Positions 1-6,742 of a DNA stretch of 8,711 nucleotides are shown piece after piece. A model generated the notes under the pieces. The model was not told the origin of the DNA and did no database searches. It worked only from the letters and a program-made list of their open reading frames with translations. Numbering within the stretch: the first letter of the stretch is position 1; every line of letters starts with the position of its first letter. The position numbers and the translations under genes were made by a program. The stretch covers positions 1 through 8,711 of the forward strand of contig CAIXOY010000410.1 of assembly GCA_903921135.1 (NCBI GenBank), read 5' to 3'. Source of the DNA: an uncultured Gammaproteobacteria bacterium (GTDB taxonomy: Bacteria; Pseudomonadota; Gammaproteobacteria; Pseudomonadales; UBA5518).

Positions 1-221
1 GTCCGCCAAGCCGCGCGATGGCATCGACGAAAGCGGCATCATCGACCGCACGCCGCGTGCCCAATCCGCCCGGCACCAGCAGCAGATCGAGCGCGCCGGC
101 ATCCGCCAGCGCGCGCTCCGCGATTACCGCTGGCCCGTTGCGCGAGCGCACCGGCCCCGGCGTGGCCGCGAGCGTGACGATGCGCACGCGCTCGTCGAGC
201 AGCGAGAACATCTCCAGCGGG
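1..221 (-). pseudogene. DJ-1/PfpI family protein, fragment lacking its N-terminus (continues past left edge)
   Basis: Minus-strand translation from 220 to 1 is open and starts PLEMFSLLDERVRIVTLA. It continues through GPVRSRNGPAVIAERALADA to LDLLLVPGGLGTRR. This is the first half of a DJ-1/PfpI (GlxA-like amidotransferase) fold: the strand after the GP-x-E-x-F helix, then the conserved VPGG turn. The nucleophile-elbow cysteine expected some 20 residues further on lies outside the window. No start codon or first beta-strand precedes PLEMF; at about 221 the sequence changes into a short-chain dehydrogenase on the other strand. About 20 N-terminal residues are therefore missing, and the copy is probably dead unless the joint is an assembly artefact. 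Relatives include isonitrile hydratases, glyoxalase-like chaperones and AraC-type regulators; the substrate cannot be assigned. Family assignment is by motif recognition. Confidence 0.7.
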
Positions 222-467
222 CAGGGTATTCGTGCCAATTGCGTGGCACCGGGCATGGTTTACACACCGATGGTCTATGCGGGCGGCATGTCGCCTGAGC
301 TGCGCGAGTCGCGTCGCAAGCGCTCGCTGCTACAGGTCGAGGGCAGCGGCTGGGATGTGGGCGAGGCGGTGGTGTTTCTGGCCAGTGATGCGGCGCGCTG
401 GATCACCGGTGCGGTGCTGCCGGTGGATGCGGGGACGACGGCGACCTCGGGGCGGGTGCAGGGATAA
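222..467 (+). pseudogene. Short-chain dehydrogenase/reductase (SDR), C-terminal fragment
   Basis: The frame reads GIRANCVAPGMVYTPMV, then a variable loop, then VVFLASDAARWITGAVLPVDAG, ending at a TAA at 465-467. In classical SDRs the N-x-V-x-PG-x-V-x-T-P segment follows the catalytic YxxxK helix. The ASD-x-A-x-x-ITG-x-x-LPVDGG segment is the C-terminal helix and last strand, here with A for the usual second G. Only about 80 of about 250 residues remain: the Rossmann TGxxxGxG motif, the catalytic Ser and YxxxK are all absent. The break is at about 221, where the antisense strand of a DJ-1/PfpI gene begins. The open frame happens to run on upstream through that antisense DNA to an ATG at 18, giving an apparent 149-residue ORF whose first two thirds are not SDR. 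No function is expected from this fragment. Confidence 0.8.
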
Positions 468-541
468 GGGCGCTCGATCGGGCGTTGCAGGTGTGGGCCC
501 GGTGACCTTCGCAGGTCATTCGGGACGGCGTGAAGGGCTCT

Positions 542-558
542 TTGGCATAGTATGCCAA
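542..558. promoter_or_regulatory. Perfect palindrome, probable ParD operator
   Basis: TTGGCATA-G-TATGCCAA has two perfect 8-base arms around a single base and ends 26 bases before the parD start. ParD antitoxins bind palindromes in their own promoter through an N-terminal ribbon-helix-helix domain, so an autoregulatory operator is the natural reading. The left arm also contains TTGGCA, which resembles a -35 box, but no well-spaced -10 box is convincing. The palindrome is seen directly; its role is inferred. Confidence 0.6.
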
Positions 559-584
559 CTTAAATTGATGCTCGAGATACCCTC

Positions 585-884
585 ATGCCAACCCGCAATG
601 TCGTTCTCACCGATCACCAGGCACGCCTCGTCGAAAAGCTCGTGTCAACTGGGCGCTACCAAAACGCGAGCGAAGTGCTGCGCGAAGGGCTGCGTCTGAT
701 CGAGGATCGCGAAGCGCAAGACAACGCCCGACTCCGCGCCCTGCGCGAGGCCGCCCGTGTCGGGATTGCCGACATCGATGCCGGCCGCTTTCGCAGTTTC
801 GACTCGCCCGCCGCACTTAACCGTCATTTGACCGACATTGCCGACAAGGTAATTGGCCGAAAGACGGCCACGCGCTCGAAGTGA
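585..884 (+). CDS. parD: ParD-like antitoxin (ribbon-helix-helix)
   Basis: A 99-residue protein whose first ~45 residues match the ParD/CopG ribbon-helix-helix pattern: beta-strand RNVVLTD, helix HQARLVEKLVSTGRY, then the signature NASEVLREGLRLIEDRE. The rest is charged and should form the toxin-wrapping tail (ALREAARVGIADIDAGRF is typical of ParD proteins). It should neutralise the downstream ParE-like toxin and, as a complex, repress its own promoter through the palindrome at 542-558. The ATG at 585 is the only sensible start because the DNA-binding strand begins at residue 5. Its stop overlaps the toxin start as GTGA (881-884), which implies translational coupling. At 99 residues it is slightly longer than the ~80-90 usual for ParD. 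Assignment is firm at family level; activity is untested. Confidence 0.9.
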   Translation: MPTRNVVLTDHQARLVEKLVSTGRYQNASEVLREGLRLIEDREAQDNARLRALREAARVGIADIDAGRFRSFDSPAALNRHLTDIADKVIGRKTATRSK

Positions 885-1246
885 GCGAAGGAGCGCGCAG
901 GTGGAGGGTGCGCCTGACGGCGGTCGCCGAGGTCGACTTTGAGGACATCCTGCTCTGGACAATCGACCAATTCGGCGACGTGCAAGCGCATGTTTACGCC
1001 GAAACGATTGTTGCAGCGCTGAATGCCCTGGCCACCGACCCGACTGCGTCGGGCGCAAGAAAGCGGGACGATATTCTCAAGGGGATCTTTACCCTTCACG
1101 TCGCCCGCACGGGCCGCAAAGGGCGTCATGTCGTCATGTTTCGCGTCGGGCGCGAGTCGGATGGTGACGTGATCGATGTGTTGCGCCTCCTTCATGACGC
1201 CATGGATCTGCCGCGACATCTACCCCCAATCGATGAAAGTACTTAG
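881..1246 (+). CDS. parE: ParE-like toxin (RelE/ParE superfamily)
   Basis: A 121-residue protein with the RelE/ParE layout: strand VRLTAVAEVDFEDIL, helix-turn-helix LLWTIDQFGDVQAHVYAETIVAALNALATDP, then strands GIFTLHVARTGRKGRHVVMFRVG and VIDVLRLLHDAMDLPRHL. The A-x-x-D-x-x-DI-x-x-(Y/W)-x-x-x-x-FG pattern and the closing V-L-x-x-x-H-x-x-MD-x-x-RHL are ParE signatures. ParE toxins inhibit DNA gyrase; RelE homologues cut mRNA on the ribosome. The sequence favours ParE, but the target is inferred. Start is GTG at 881, overlapping the antitoxin stop by four bases, with no strong ribosome binding site, as expected for coupled translation. The gene looks intact. It converges on the minus-strand HupE-like gene with only 27 bases between stops, and no clear terminator is visible there. 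Confidence 0.88.
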   Translation: MSEGARRWRVRLTAVAEVDFEDILLWTIDQFGDVQAHVYAETIVAALNALATDPTASGARKRDDILKGIFTLHVARTGRKGRHVVMFRVGRESDGDVIDVLRLLHDAMDLPRHLPPIDEST

Positions 1247-1273
1247 TGTCCCTGCCAGCACGGTGTCGAAGCC

Positions 1274-2365
1274 TCACCACGCTGCAATTCGCTCGATCAG
1301 CCAGAAGCTCGCCACGCTGCCGATGAGATAGGGCGGCACTTTCCACGCCCAGATCGGTGCACGCAGGCCAGCGCGCCGGGCTAGGGCGCGGCCTGCAGCG
1401 ATCAGCGCGAGGATCACGCCAATGAACAGCAGCTGGCCGATCTCTACCCCCAGGTTAAAGCACAGTAGTGCGGTCGGAATGGAGGTCTGCGGCAGACCCA
1501 CTTCGGCTAACGCACCTGCAAAGCCCAATCCGTGCAACAGGCCGAATGCAAAGGCGACCAGCCAGGGCCGTTGTGCAGTCAGGCTGGCGCGGCCTTGCCG
1601 CACATGGATGATCTCGACAGCCAGAAAGATGATCGACAACGCGATGGTCGCTTCCACGGGCGGCCCGGGGATGCGCAGCCAGCCCAGGGTGGCTGCCACC
1701 AGCGTGAGGCTGTGCGCCAGCGTGAAGGCGGTGACGGTGGCAATCAGCCGGCGCGTGTCGGTCACCAGGATCAGCAGCGCGAGTACGAAGAGCAGGTGAT
1801 CGATTCCGATCAGGATATGTTCGATGCCCAGAACCGTATATGTGCGAACAACCTCGAAGGTCCCGGGGCTCTCGCTGACCTGGATCGCCAGTTCCGTAGG
1901 CAACAGGCGATCGAGTTGTTCGCTGCCGTCGCTGCGAACCACCCGCACCAGCACGTCGATGCGTTGAGCAGCCAGCCCGGGAAACTGGATCGACTGACCT
2001 GCGAGCCCGCCTGGTACACGGATGCGCCAGCGCTGCACTGCCGTACCTAGTGCGTACGTACTGCGGATTTGCTCAACGCGTGCGGTATCCGCAGGAAACA
2101 CCGGGCTGAGTTTGAGCACCGTGGACTCATCGATCGCAGGCACTTTCCAGAGCACATCCCAGGACTCGGCATCGATTTGCACGAGCTGCAGATAAGCCGG
2201 TCGGAATTCATCGGCACGGGCAGGCAAGGCTGCAGCGAGCGTGGCCAGAAGCGTCAGCACGAGCGCGCCGACAAGACGTACCCGCAGGGCACCCGCTGCA
2301 GACCGACTCAGTGGCTGAGGATGAAACATACGGGCCCACGCCAGAACGATCCGTGTGTTGATCAC
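1274..2365 (-). CDS. HupE/UreJ-family membrane protein (putative metal permease)
   Basis: A 363-residue protein. A hydrophobic signal segment at residues ~29-48 ends in LPARADEFRPAYL, a likely cleavage site. A ~125-residue extracytoplasmic domain follows (to ~170), then about six membrane helices. The first helix carries GIEHILIGIDH: H183, D189 and H190 form the HX5DH motif of HupE/UreJ proteins, related to the HX4DH nickel/cobalt permease motif. Later membrane histidines are H218 (FTLAHSLTL) and H278 (FGLLHGLGFAGAL), with E308 near NLGVEIGQLL. HupE/UreJ proteins are linked to nickel supply for hydrogenase or urease, but neither enzyme is encoded here, so the metal is unknown. The GTG at 2365 overlaps the upstream isomerase stop (GTGA), arguing for coupling; an ATG at residue 13 (2327-2329) is an alternative but has no visible ribosome binding site. 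Last gene of the three-gene unit. Confidence 0.85.
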   Translation of the reverse strand: MINTRIVLAWARMFHPQPLSRSAAGALRVRLVGALVLTLLATLAAALPARADEFRPAYLQLVQIDAESWDVLWKVPAIDESTVLKLSPVFPADTARVEQIRSTYALGTAVQRWRIRVPGGLAGQSIQFPGLAAQRIDVLVRVVRSDGSEQLDRLLPTELAIQVSESPGTFEVVRTYTVLGIEHILIGIDHLLFVLALLILVTDTRRLIATVTAFTLAHSLTLVAATLGWLRIPGPPVEATIALSIIFLAVEIIHVRQGRASLTAQRPWLVAFAFGLLHGLGFAGALAEVGLPQTSIPTALLCFNLGVEIGQLLFIGVILALIAAGRALARRAGLRAPIWAWKVPPYLIGSVASFWLIERIAAW

Positions 2366-3294
2366 CGATTGCGACCTGGCTCTGTGGGGGGCGCAGGGAC
2401 CGAAGCCGGCCCGGCGGTTCGGTTTGGCGCCGCCGCCGCCGCTGGCAACGTAGGTTCGATCACCACCTGATAGCGCTCACGCATCTGCGCGTAGCTGCGA
2501 GCGGCCGCCGTGATGCGACGCTCGTTTTCCCATTCGCGGGTCACGGCCGTGCGCACCGCGTCCAGGTTGGGTACGCTGGCAGGCGTGCGCTGCGTGATGC
2601 GCACCAGATGTGCCCCATAGCTCGAGGCGATCGGCCCCTGCCATTCACCGGGCGTCAGCTCGGCCAAGCGCTCGGAAAAAGCCTTGCCGAAATCGCGCCC
2701 AATGAGGTCGAGAGGCGCGTCGTCCACACGCCGCGCTAGCATCGTGGACGCACCCAGCGTGGCCGCATCGGCGCCGCGTGCCAGGGCCCGCCGTGCCTGA
2801 GCCACGGCCTGCTCCACCTCATCCACCGGGGCCATGCCGTCGAAGTAGATCTGCTCGAAACTCACGCGCATTGGCACCCGAAACCGATCGGCCTGGCGTG
2901 CCAGATATTCATTGAGCTGCGCGTCGGTCGGGGCATCGCCTGCCAGACGTTCCTCAGACATCACCTCGAGTTTTTGCCGAACGCGGCGCTTGATGACCGG
3001 GTCGTCGCGATCCAGCCCGAGTGAGAGGCCCTCGCGGTAAAACACCTCATCGCGCACCCAACTCTCGATCAGGCCTGCCAGCTCTTGTTCGGTGGGCGGG
3101 CGCGCCCAGCGCGCGGTGAACTGCCGGGCCAGTTCATCAGCGCCGGCCTGCGTGACGACGATGCGCTCTCCGACCGGATCAGCCGGCGCAATCCAACTGT
3201 AGGCCGCAAAGAGTGCGGCCCCGATCAGCAGGAAATGACCCAGCGGCTCGCGCAGCCAGCGGCGCCACCCGGCGCCACGCGGGTCGACGCTCAT
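2362..3294 (-). CDS. Membrane-anchored parvulin-type (PpiC) peptidyl-prolyl isomerase
   Basis: A 310-residue protein. A short charged N-terminus is followed by one membrane helix (FLLIGAALFAAYSWIA, residues ~21-36), so the bulk lies in the periplasm. Residues ~45-140 form a helical SurA/PpiD-like region (DELARQFTARWARPPTEQELAGLIESWVRDEVFYREGLSLGLDRDD pattern). A rotamase domain follows at ~144-235, with VSFEQIYFD at its start and FSERLAELTPGEWQGPIASSYGAHLVRI at its end. A helical tail and an Ala/Pro-rich stretch (~284-306) close the protein. It should catalyse proline isomerisation or chaperone exported proteins; its neighbours suggest the exported DUF3604 enzyme or the HupE-like permease as client (inference). 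A perfect AGGAGG at 3305-3310 lies 10 bases before the ATG. The gene starts 46 bases after the DUF3604 stop and overlaps the HupE-like start. Confidence 0.87.
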   Translation of the reverse strand: MSVDPRGAGWRRWLREPLGHFLLIGAALFAAYSWIAPADPVGERIVVTQAGADELARQFTARWARPPTEQELAGLIESWVRDEVFYREGLSLGLDRDDPVIKRRVRQKLEVMSEERLAGDAPTDAQLNEYLARQADRFRVPMRVSFEQIYFDGMAPVDEVEQAVAQARRALARGADAATLGASTMLARRVDDAPLDLIGRDFGKAFSERLAELTPGEWQGPIASSYGAHLVRITQRTPASVPNLDAVRTAVTREWENERRITAAARSYAQMRERYQVVIEPTLPAAAAAPNRTAGPASVPAPPTEPGRNR

Positions 3295-3304
3295 GCGGCC
3301 GGCG

Positions 3305-3310
3305 CCTCCT
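3305..3310 (-). promoter_or_regulatory. Strong ribosome binding site of the PpiC-type isomerase
   Basis: The minus strand reads AGGAGG, 10 bases before the ATG at 3294. It is the only perfect Shine-Dalgarno sequence noted in the window. It fixes the start and suggests the isomerase is translated efficiently even though it is the second gene of the unit. Confidence 0.7.
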
Positions 3311-3340
3311 CAGCACCATGCCGTGTGCGACGGCCGACAA

Positions 3341-5332
3341 TCACGAGGGCGAATACCAGATCGGCGAGGTGTAGGCCCGTTCGCGAACCGTCATCGGTAC
3401 TTCCGGCCCCATCTTGATGCCGAAGCGCAGGCTGTCGACGAGCGTCCAGCGCGGTGTGGGGATCTCGATGACGCGGGCGTAGTAAAAGGCGCGCTGGTTT
3501 GGATCGAAGTTGGGGTCTTTCCATACGGTCATGAGCTCGGGCTCGCCGATGGTGTTGCGCCAGGTGCCGGTCTTCATGTCCACCGTATTGCCCACCGGCG
3601 GCAGCCGGCCATCCTTGCCGGGTTTGCGCGTCGCGGCCTGGGACCACACCACGTCATAGACCTTCTCGTGCGTCTTGCCCTGCGCATCGAGCCAGCCCTT
3701 GACGATCTGGATGCGATCGAGGTTGCCCGACAGCGGGTCCTTGAGCGCACCCACGAGGAAGGTCGGGCGCTTGCCGGTGGGGGCACGATTCAGGTCACCG
3801 CCCATGGGCACGCCCTTGCGATAGCCGACTGTCGCAGGTTCGCGGGTATTGGCATCCTGCGGCTCGAAATCAAAGCCGCCGAACAGGCGCACGGTCATGC
3901 GCGGCCCGGTGGTGCCATACACCTCCTTGCGCTTCATGGCATCCCACAAGGCCTCGCGCGTGTTGTCGGCGGCCCAGACACCGGTATAGCCCGATGCGCC
4001 CAGCTCCCAGCCCTTGATCGTGCGGCCCTCGAAGTTGAAGGCGTTTTCGCTCCAGCGCTTAGGGCTCGGCTCGGACGACGGAAACTTGCCATAGAAGTTG
4101 TTTTCCTCGGCAGTCGTCAGACCGGTGTGGTTGTCGGTGCCGCCAGCCAGGCCGAATTTGAACGGATTGGCGCCCAGCCGCGCCTCGATCGCCAGCCCGT
4201 TCTTGTAGGCCTCTCGCGCATATTCAAACTGGATCATGCCGGGCTTCTTGGGCACGACGTTCAGGTTGCCCTTGTCCCAGATTTCAAAGCGCGCGAACTC
4301 GTCATTGGGTGCCAGCGACGGGTGCTGCTCGCTTGTGCCCTTGCCCTGCGTCACCTCCACCAGCGGCTCATAGTTGGCGCGCGCCTGGGCCCATTCCTTG
4401 GTCAGCGGATCGCCCTTGAAGGTGGTGGTGGCAAACATCAGTCCGTTGGACAGATTGCCGTTGTGCGGGATGGCCAGCACACGCCCGCCGGTGCTGTCCT
4501 CGTACGACTTCATCCAGGACCACAGGTCTTCGGGGTTCTCGGACACAAACGTGGTGAGCGGCGGCACCTGATCGGCCCGTGCCTTGCCGTCACGGTAGAT
4601 GACATTGCGATGCAGGTTGTTGCCACCACCGAAGTTGGACGTCCACTCATAGGCGATGAACGCAGTAAAGCGGCCCGGATCGTTGTACTGCTCCATGATC
4701 GAGGTCATCTTGTGCCACATGTCCTTCGCCACGGTGGGGTCCTGCATCGGCCCAGGCAGCTTGCCCTGGCTCTGCAGCGCGATGCCTTCCATCACCACTT
4801 TCATGGACTCTTCGGCGCTGGCATTCATCTGCTGGTTCCAGCGCTTGAGCGTAGGGTCGGTCATCAGCTGTGGGTTGCCTGCCCTCACTTCACTCATGAT
4901 GCCCATGGCATCGGAGTGATCCGAGACGGCCAGCCAATCAAGCGGACGCGACAGTCTCACCGGCAAGCCTGTGCTGGAGACCACTTCTTCACCGCGCGCA
5001 AACCGCAGCGCTTCCTCGGGGGTCACCCGTGTGCCGCCGGCCAGCGCATCGGGCGACCACGAGGTGTGCAAGTGCTGGTCGCCCCAGTAAACGCGCGTGG
5101 GGTAGCTGCGTGTGGCATAGGGCGAATAGCCGGGTTTGTCGGAGCGCACGGCAGCTTTGGCGGGCTCGGACGCGCTGGTCGTTCCGGTGGCCTCGCTGCG
5201 AGGGGCTGGGCTCTGGCTCTGTGCGTCAGCGCTGGGCCACAGGACTGTAGCGACACCGATCGGTACCGCCACCGCTGCGGCGGCGATGGCAAAGAGACGG
5301 CGCGGGGAGGGCATCGAAATGGGTCGTTTCAT
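3341..5332 (-). CDS. Exported DUF3604-family protein (PHP-like putative metal-dependent hydrolase)
   Basis: A 663-residue protein from the ATG at 5332. The open frame extends further upstream, but only this start gives a proper export signal: MKRPISMPSPRRLFAIAAAA, hydrophobic to ~32, with an AQA-type cleavage context near 36-40. RR-x-F at 11-14 resembles a twin-arginine motif. The mature part opens with VYWGDQHLHTSWSPDA (H87, H89) and WLAVSDHSDAMG (D138, H139, D141). Further candidate ligands are E229 (AYEW), H241, H290 (IPHNGN), and D400/H402 (LAGGTDNHTG). These HxH, DH and late D-x-H motifs recall the metal site of PHP phosphoesterases, so a metallohydrolase is likely. No substrate can be assigned to DUF3604 from this sequence. 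The C-terminal ~180 residues (VKGWLDAQGKTHEKVYDVVW onward) look like a beta-rich accessory region. Length is typical of the family. First gene of a unit with the isomerase and HupE-like genes. Confidence 0.85.
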   Translation of the reverse strand: MKRPISMPSPRRLFAIAAAAVAVPIGVATVLWPSADAQSQSPAPRSEATGTTSASEPAKAAVRSDKPGYSPYATRSYPTRVYWGDQHLHTSWSPDALAGGTRVTPEEALRFARGEEVVSSTGLPVRLSRPLDWLAVSDHSDAMGIMSEVRAGNPQLMTDPTLKRWNQQMNASAEESMKVVMEGIALQSQGKLPGPMQDPTVAKDMWHKMTSIMEQYNDPGRFTAFIAYEWTSNFGGGNNLHRNVIYRDGKARADQVPPLTTFVSENPEDLWSWMKSYEDSTGGRVLAIPHNGNLSNGLMFATTTFKGDPLTKEWAQARANYEPLVEVTQGKGTSEQHPSLAPNDEFARFEIWDKGNLNVVPKKPGMIQFEYAREAYKNGLAIEARLGANPFKFGLAGGTDNHTGLTTAEENNFYGKFPSSEPSPKRWSENAFNFEGRTIKGWELGASGYTGVWAADNTREALWDAMKRKEVYGTTGPRMTVRLFGGFDFEPQDANTREPATVGYRKGVPMGGDLNRAPTGKRPTFLVGALKDPLSGNLDRIQIVKGWLDAQGKTHEKVYDVVWSQAATRKPGKDGRLPPVGNTVDMKTGTWRNTIGEPELMTVWKDPNFDPNQRAFYYARVIEIPTPRWTLVDSLRFGIKMGPEVPMTVRERAYTSPIWYSPS

Positions 5333-5660
5333 CAGATGACTCGCAGGGTGAGGTTTTTCGAAGTGTATCGGTGCCGAGACGGCGCACCTGTACGAAGGGA
5401 TGAGGGTTAAGTATAGGAAGGATAAAGCCCCCCCCAGACCGAAGCCAGCCTTGCCATCCCCTGCCTTCAGGGCGCCTGGAGGGTGACGGACCCGCGAATC
5501 GCCCCTGCCGTCCGCCTCCTGCCGGGGTCGCGTAGCGTCCTTCGCAGCGCGAATAGTCCGCTGGTTCCCTTCGCACCTCGCCTGCGCGCAGCACCGCTCC
5601 CTGCCGATCCCCGATCGCAGCCTCCCTGCTCCCGATTGGCGCGCGCTCCGTGTGCGCCGC
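5333..5660. other. 328-base noncoding interval: upstream region of the DUF3604 unit and end of the IS91-like element
   Basis: No convincing gene lies here; long open frames crossing it on both strands have no recognisable protein content. Near the operon, the minus strand carries TATACT (5410-5415), a plausible -10 box 78 bases before the start codon, but no good -35 box at normal spacing, so the promoter call is weak. A run of eight or more C (G on the minus strand) lies at about 5428-5435. Towards the transposase there are two small hairpins: 5464-5482, and 5605-5617 (CGATC-CCC-GATCG). The right-hand part is probably IS-derived and the left-hand part native leader, with the boundary near 5450. 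Confidence 0.5.
5450..5482 (-). other. Candidate oriIS end of the IS91-like element (hairpin plus CAAG)
   Basis: Reading the minus strand away from the transposase, a hairpin with 8-base arms (one G-T type mismatch) and a 3-base loop lies at 5482-5464. Ten bases later comes CAAG at 5453-5450. IS91-family elements have their origin end downstream of the transposase gene, with a subterminal hairpin, next to a GAAC or CAAG target tetramer. The arrangement and orientation fit, but a tetramer is expected often by chance and no reference copy was compared. Confidence 0.3.
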
Positions 5661-6742
5661 TCACGCACTCACCGGTGGCCCCGTCGACGGCGGGCCGCGC
5701 GCGGCGGTGTCGCTCCCGGCCTTCCCCCGCACATGCGCCAGGATCCGCTCGATCAGCACCGGCTCCTCGATGCAGGCGATGACCTTCACCGCCTTGCCGC
5801 AGCGCACGCAGCTCTCCACGTCGATGCCAAAGACCCGCTTCAGCCGCTGTGCCCAGCTCATCGCCACATGCCGCTCGATCGTGGACTTCTCGGGCTGAGC
5901 AGCCACCCTCTTCCCCCTGCCCCTTCCGGCCGGCGTCACCGCCGCACGCCAGCGGTGGTTCGGTGCCAGTACCCCGTGGTATCTGGTCTGGTTTACACGC
6001 GGCCTCGGCACTAGCGCTGCCAGACGCGCGATGAAGTCCAAGGGCTCGAAGACCACATGCGTCGTCCCGTCCCGGTACGGCGTCTTGAGCAGGTACACCA
6101 CCTTCCCCTGCGCACTCACCGTGAGCCGTTTCTCGGCCACCGCGGGGCGGGCAACATAGCGGCACAGCCGCTCGCGCACGTCGCGCTGGTGCGCCTCGCA
6201 GCTCACGCCCGCGTGCAGGGAAAATCCATGGGCCTTCGCCACCCGCTCGTTGCGCGGCTCCTCGCCCGCGAGCGCCGTGATCGTGCGCAGCACCAGCGCC
6301 TTGCGCCCGGCCTGCGGCCCCACCGCGATGCGGTAGGTCGCCGAGCTGCCGATGAGTTGCCTCATCGCATCCGTGTCCTCCCCGGGCGGCAGGTCCAGCC
6401 ACGCACTCTCCGCATCGCGCTGCAACAGTCCCATGCGCTCGAGCGCCCGACCCAACCGCGCGGCGATCTGCTGCACCAAGTGCTCGAGCTCTTCCCGCTC
6501 CGGGGCCTTCACCCGCGTGAAGCGCAGCCCACCGTCGGGACGCGGTGCGTACACGCCGTCCAGGCAGAGCATGTGCAGGTGGATGTTGAGATTCAGCGCG
6601 CTCCCGAAGCGCTGCACCAGCGTCACCGCGCCGGTGGCCGCCTCCTCGCACCTGAACCCGGCCTTGTGCGCGAGGTGCGTGGCGAGCAGGCGGTAGATCA
6701 CCGTGAGCGCCCTGGCGAGCGCATCGGGGCGCGCGTTGACTC
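5454..6742 (-). mobile_element. IS91/ISCR-like element, truncated at its upstream (terIS) end
   Basis: The element consists of the remaining transposase coding region plus ~200 bases of downstream noncoding DNA. The upstream end, comprising the terminus, promoter and first part of the gene, is missing. At about 6740 the sequence passes directly into the 3' end of the serine hydrolase gene. The downstream limit is placed at the candidate oriIS near 5454 and is uncertain. IS91-type elements move by rolling circle and can carry along neighbouring DNA; this copy lacks transposase residues needed for that and should be immobile unless helped in trans. Confidence 0.6.
5661..6742 (-). pseudogene. 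IS91/ISCR-like HUH transposase, N-terminus missing
   Basis: About 360 residues survive. The core reads GAVTLVQRFGSALNLNIHLHMLCLDGVYA, holding the HUH metal motif as H-L-H (codons at about 6573-6581). Further on, RERLCRYVARPAVAEKRL carries one catalytic-type tyrosine (codon 6156-6158). The position four residues earlier, tyrosine in true Y2 IS91 enzymes, is arginine, so this is the single-tyrosine ISCR-like type. Next come LKTPYRDGTTHVVFEPLDFIARLAALVPRPR and RYHGVLAPN, both family hallmarks, then a C-terminal CVRC (5799-5810) that looks like half a zinc ribbon. Full relatives are ~480-520 residues and begin with a cysteine-rich zinc domain; that domain and the segment after it are absent. The frame stays open upstream to 7160, but the translation there is the antisense of the hydrolase gene and not transposase. 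Confidence 0.85.

Noticed and set aside
18..467. 149-residue plus-strand ORF as a complete gene
   Set aside because: The first ~68 residues are the antisense of a recognisable DJ-1/PfpI fragment, and only the rest is SDR. It is a chance fusion across a joint.
1247..1273. Bidirectional terminator between parE and the HupE-like gene
   Set aside because: No stable inverted repeat followed by T residues could be found in the short gap.
3293..5410. 705-residue plus-strand ORF opposite the DUF3604 gene
   Set aside because: It is His/Arg/Gly/Leu-rich with no recognisable domain and mirrors the coding strand of a gene with clear family motifs and an export signal. It is a GC-rich shadow frame.
5333..5668. 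Earlier start for the DUF3604 protein (775 residues)
   Set aside because: The extra ~112 residues are Arg/Gly-rich, extend into IS-derived DNA and would bury the export signal inside the protein.
5467..6651. 394-residue minus-strand ORF overlapping the transposase
   Set aside because: The Gly/Ala/Arg-rich low-complexity translation, out of frame with the HUH transposase, has no family signature.
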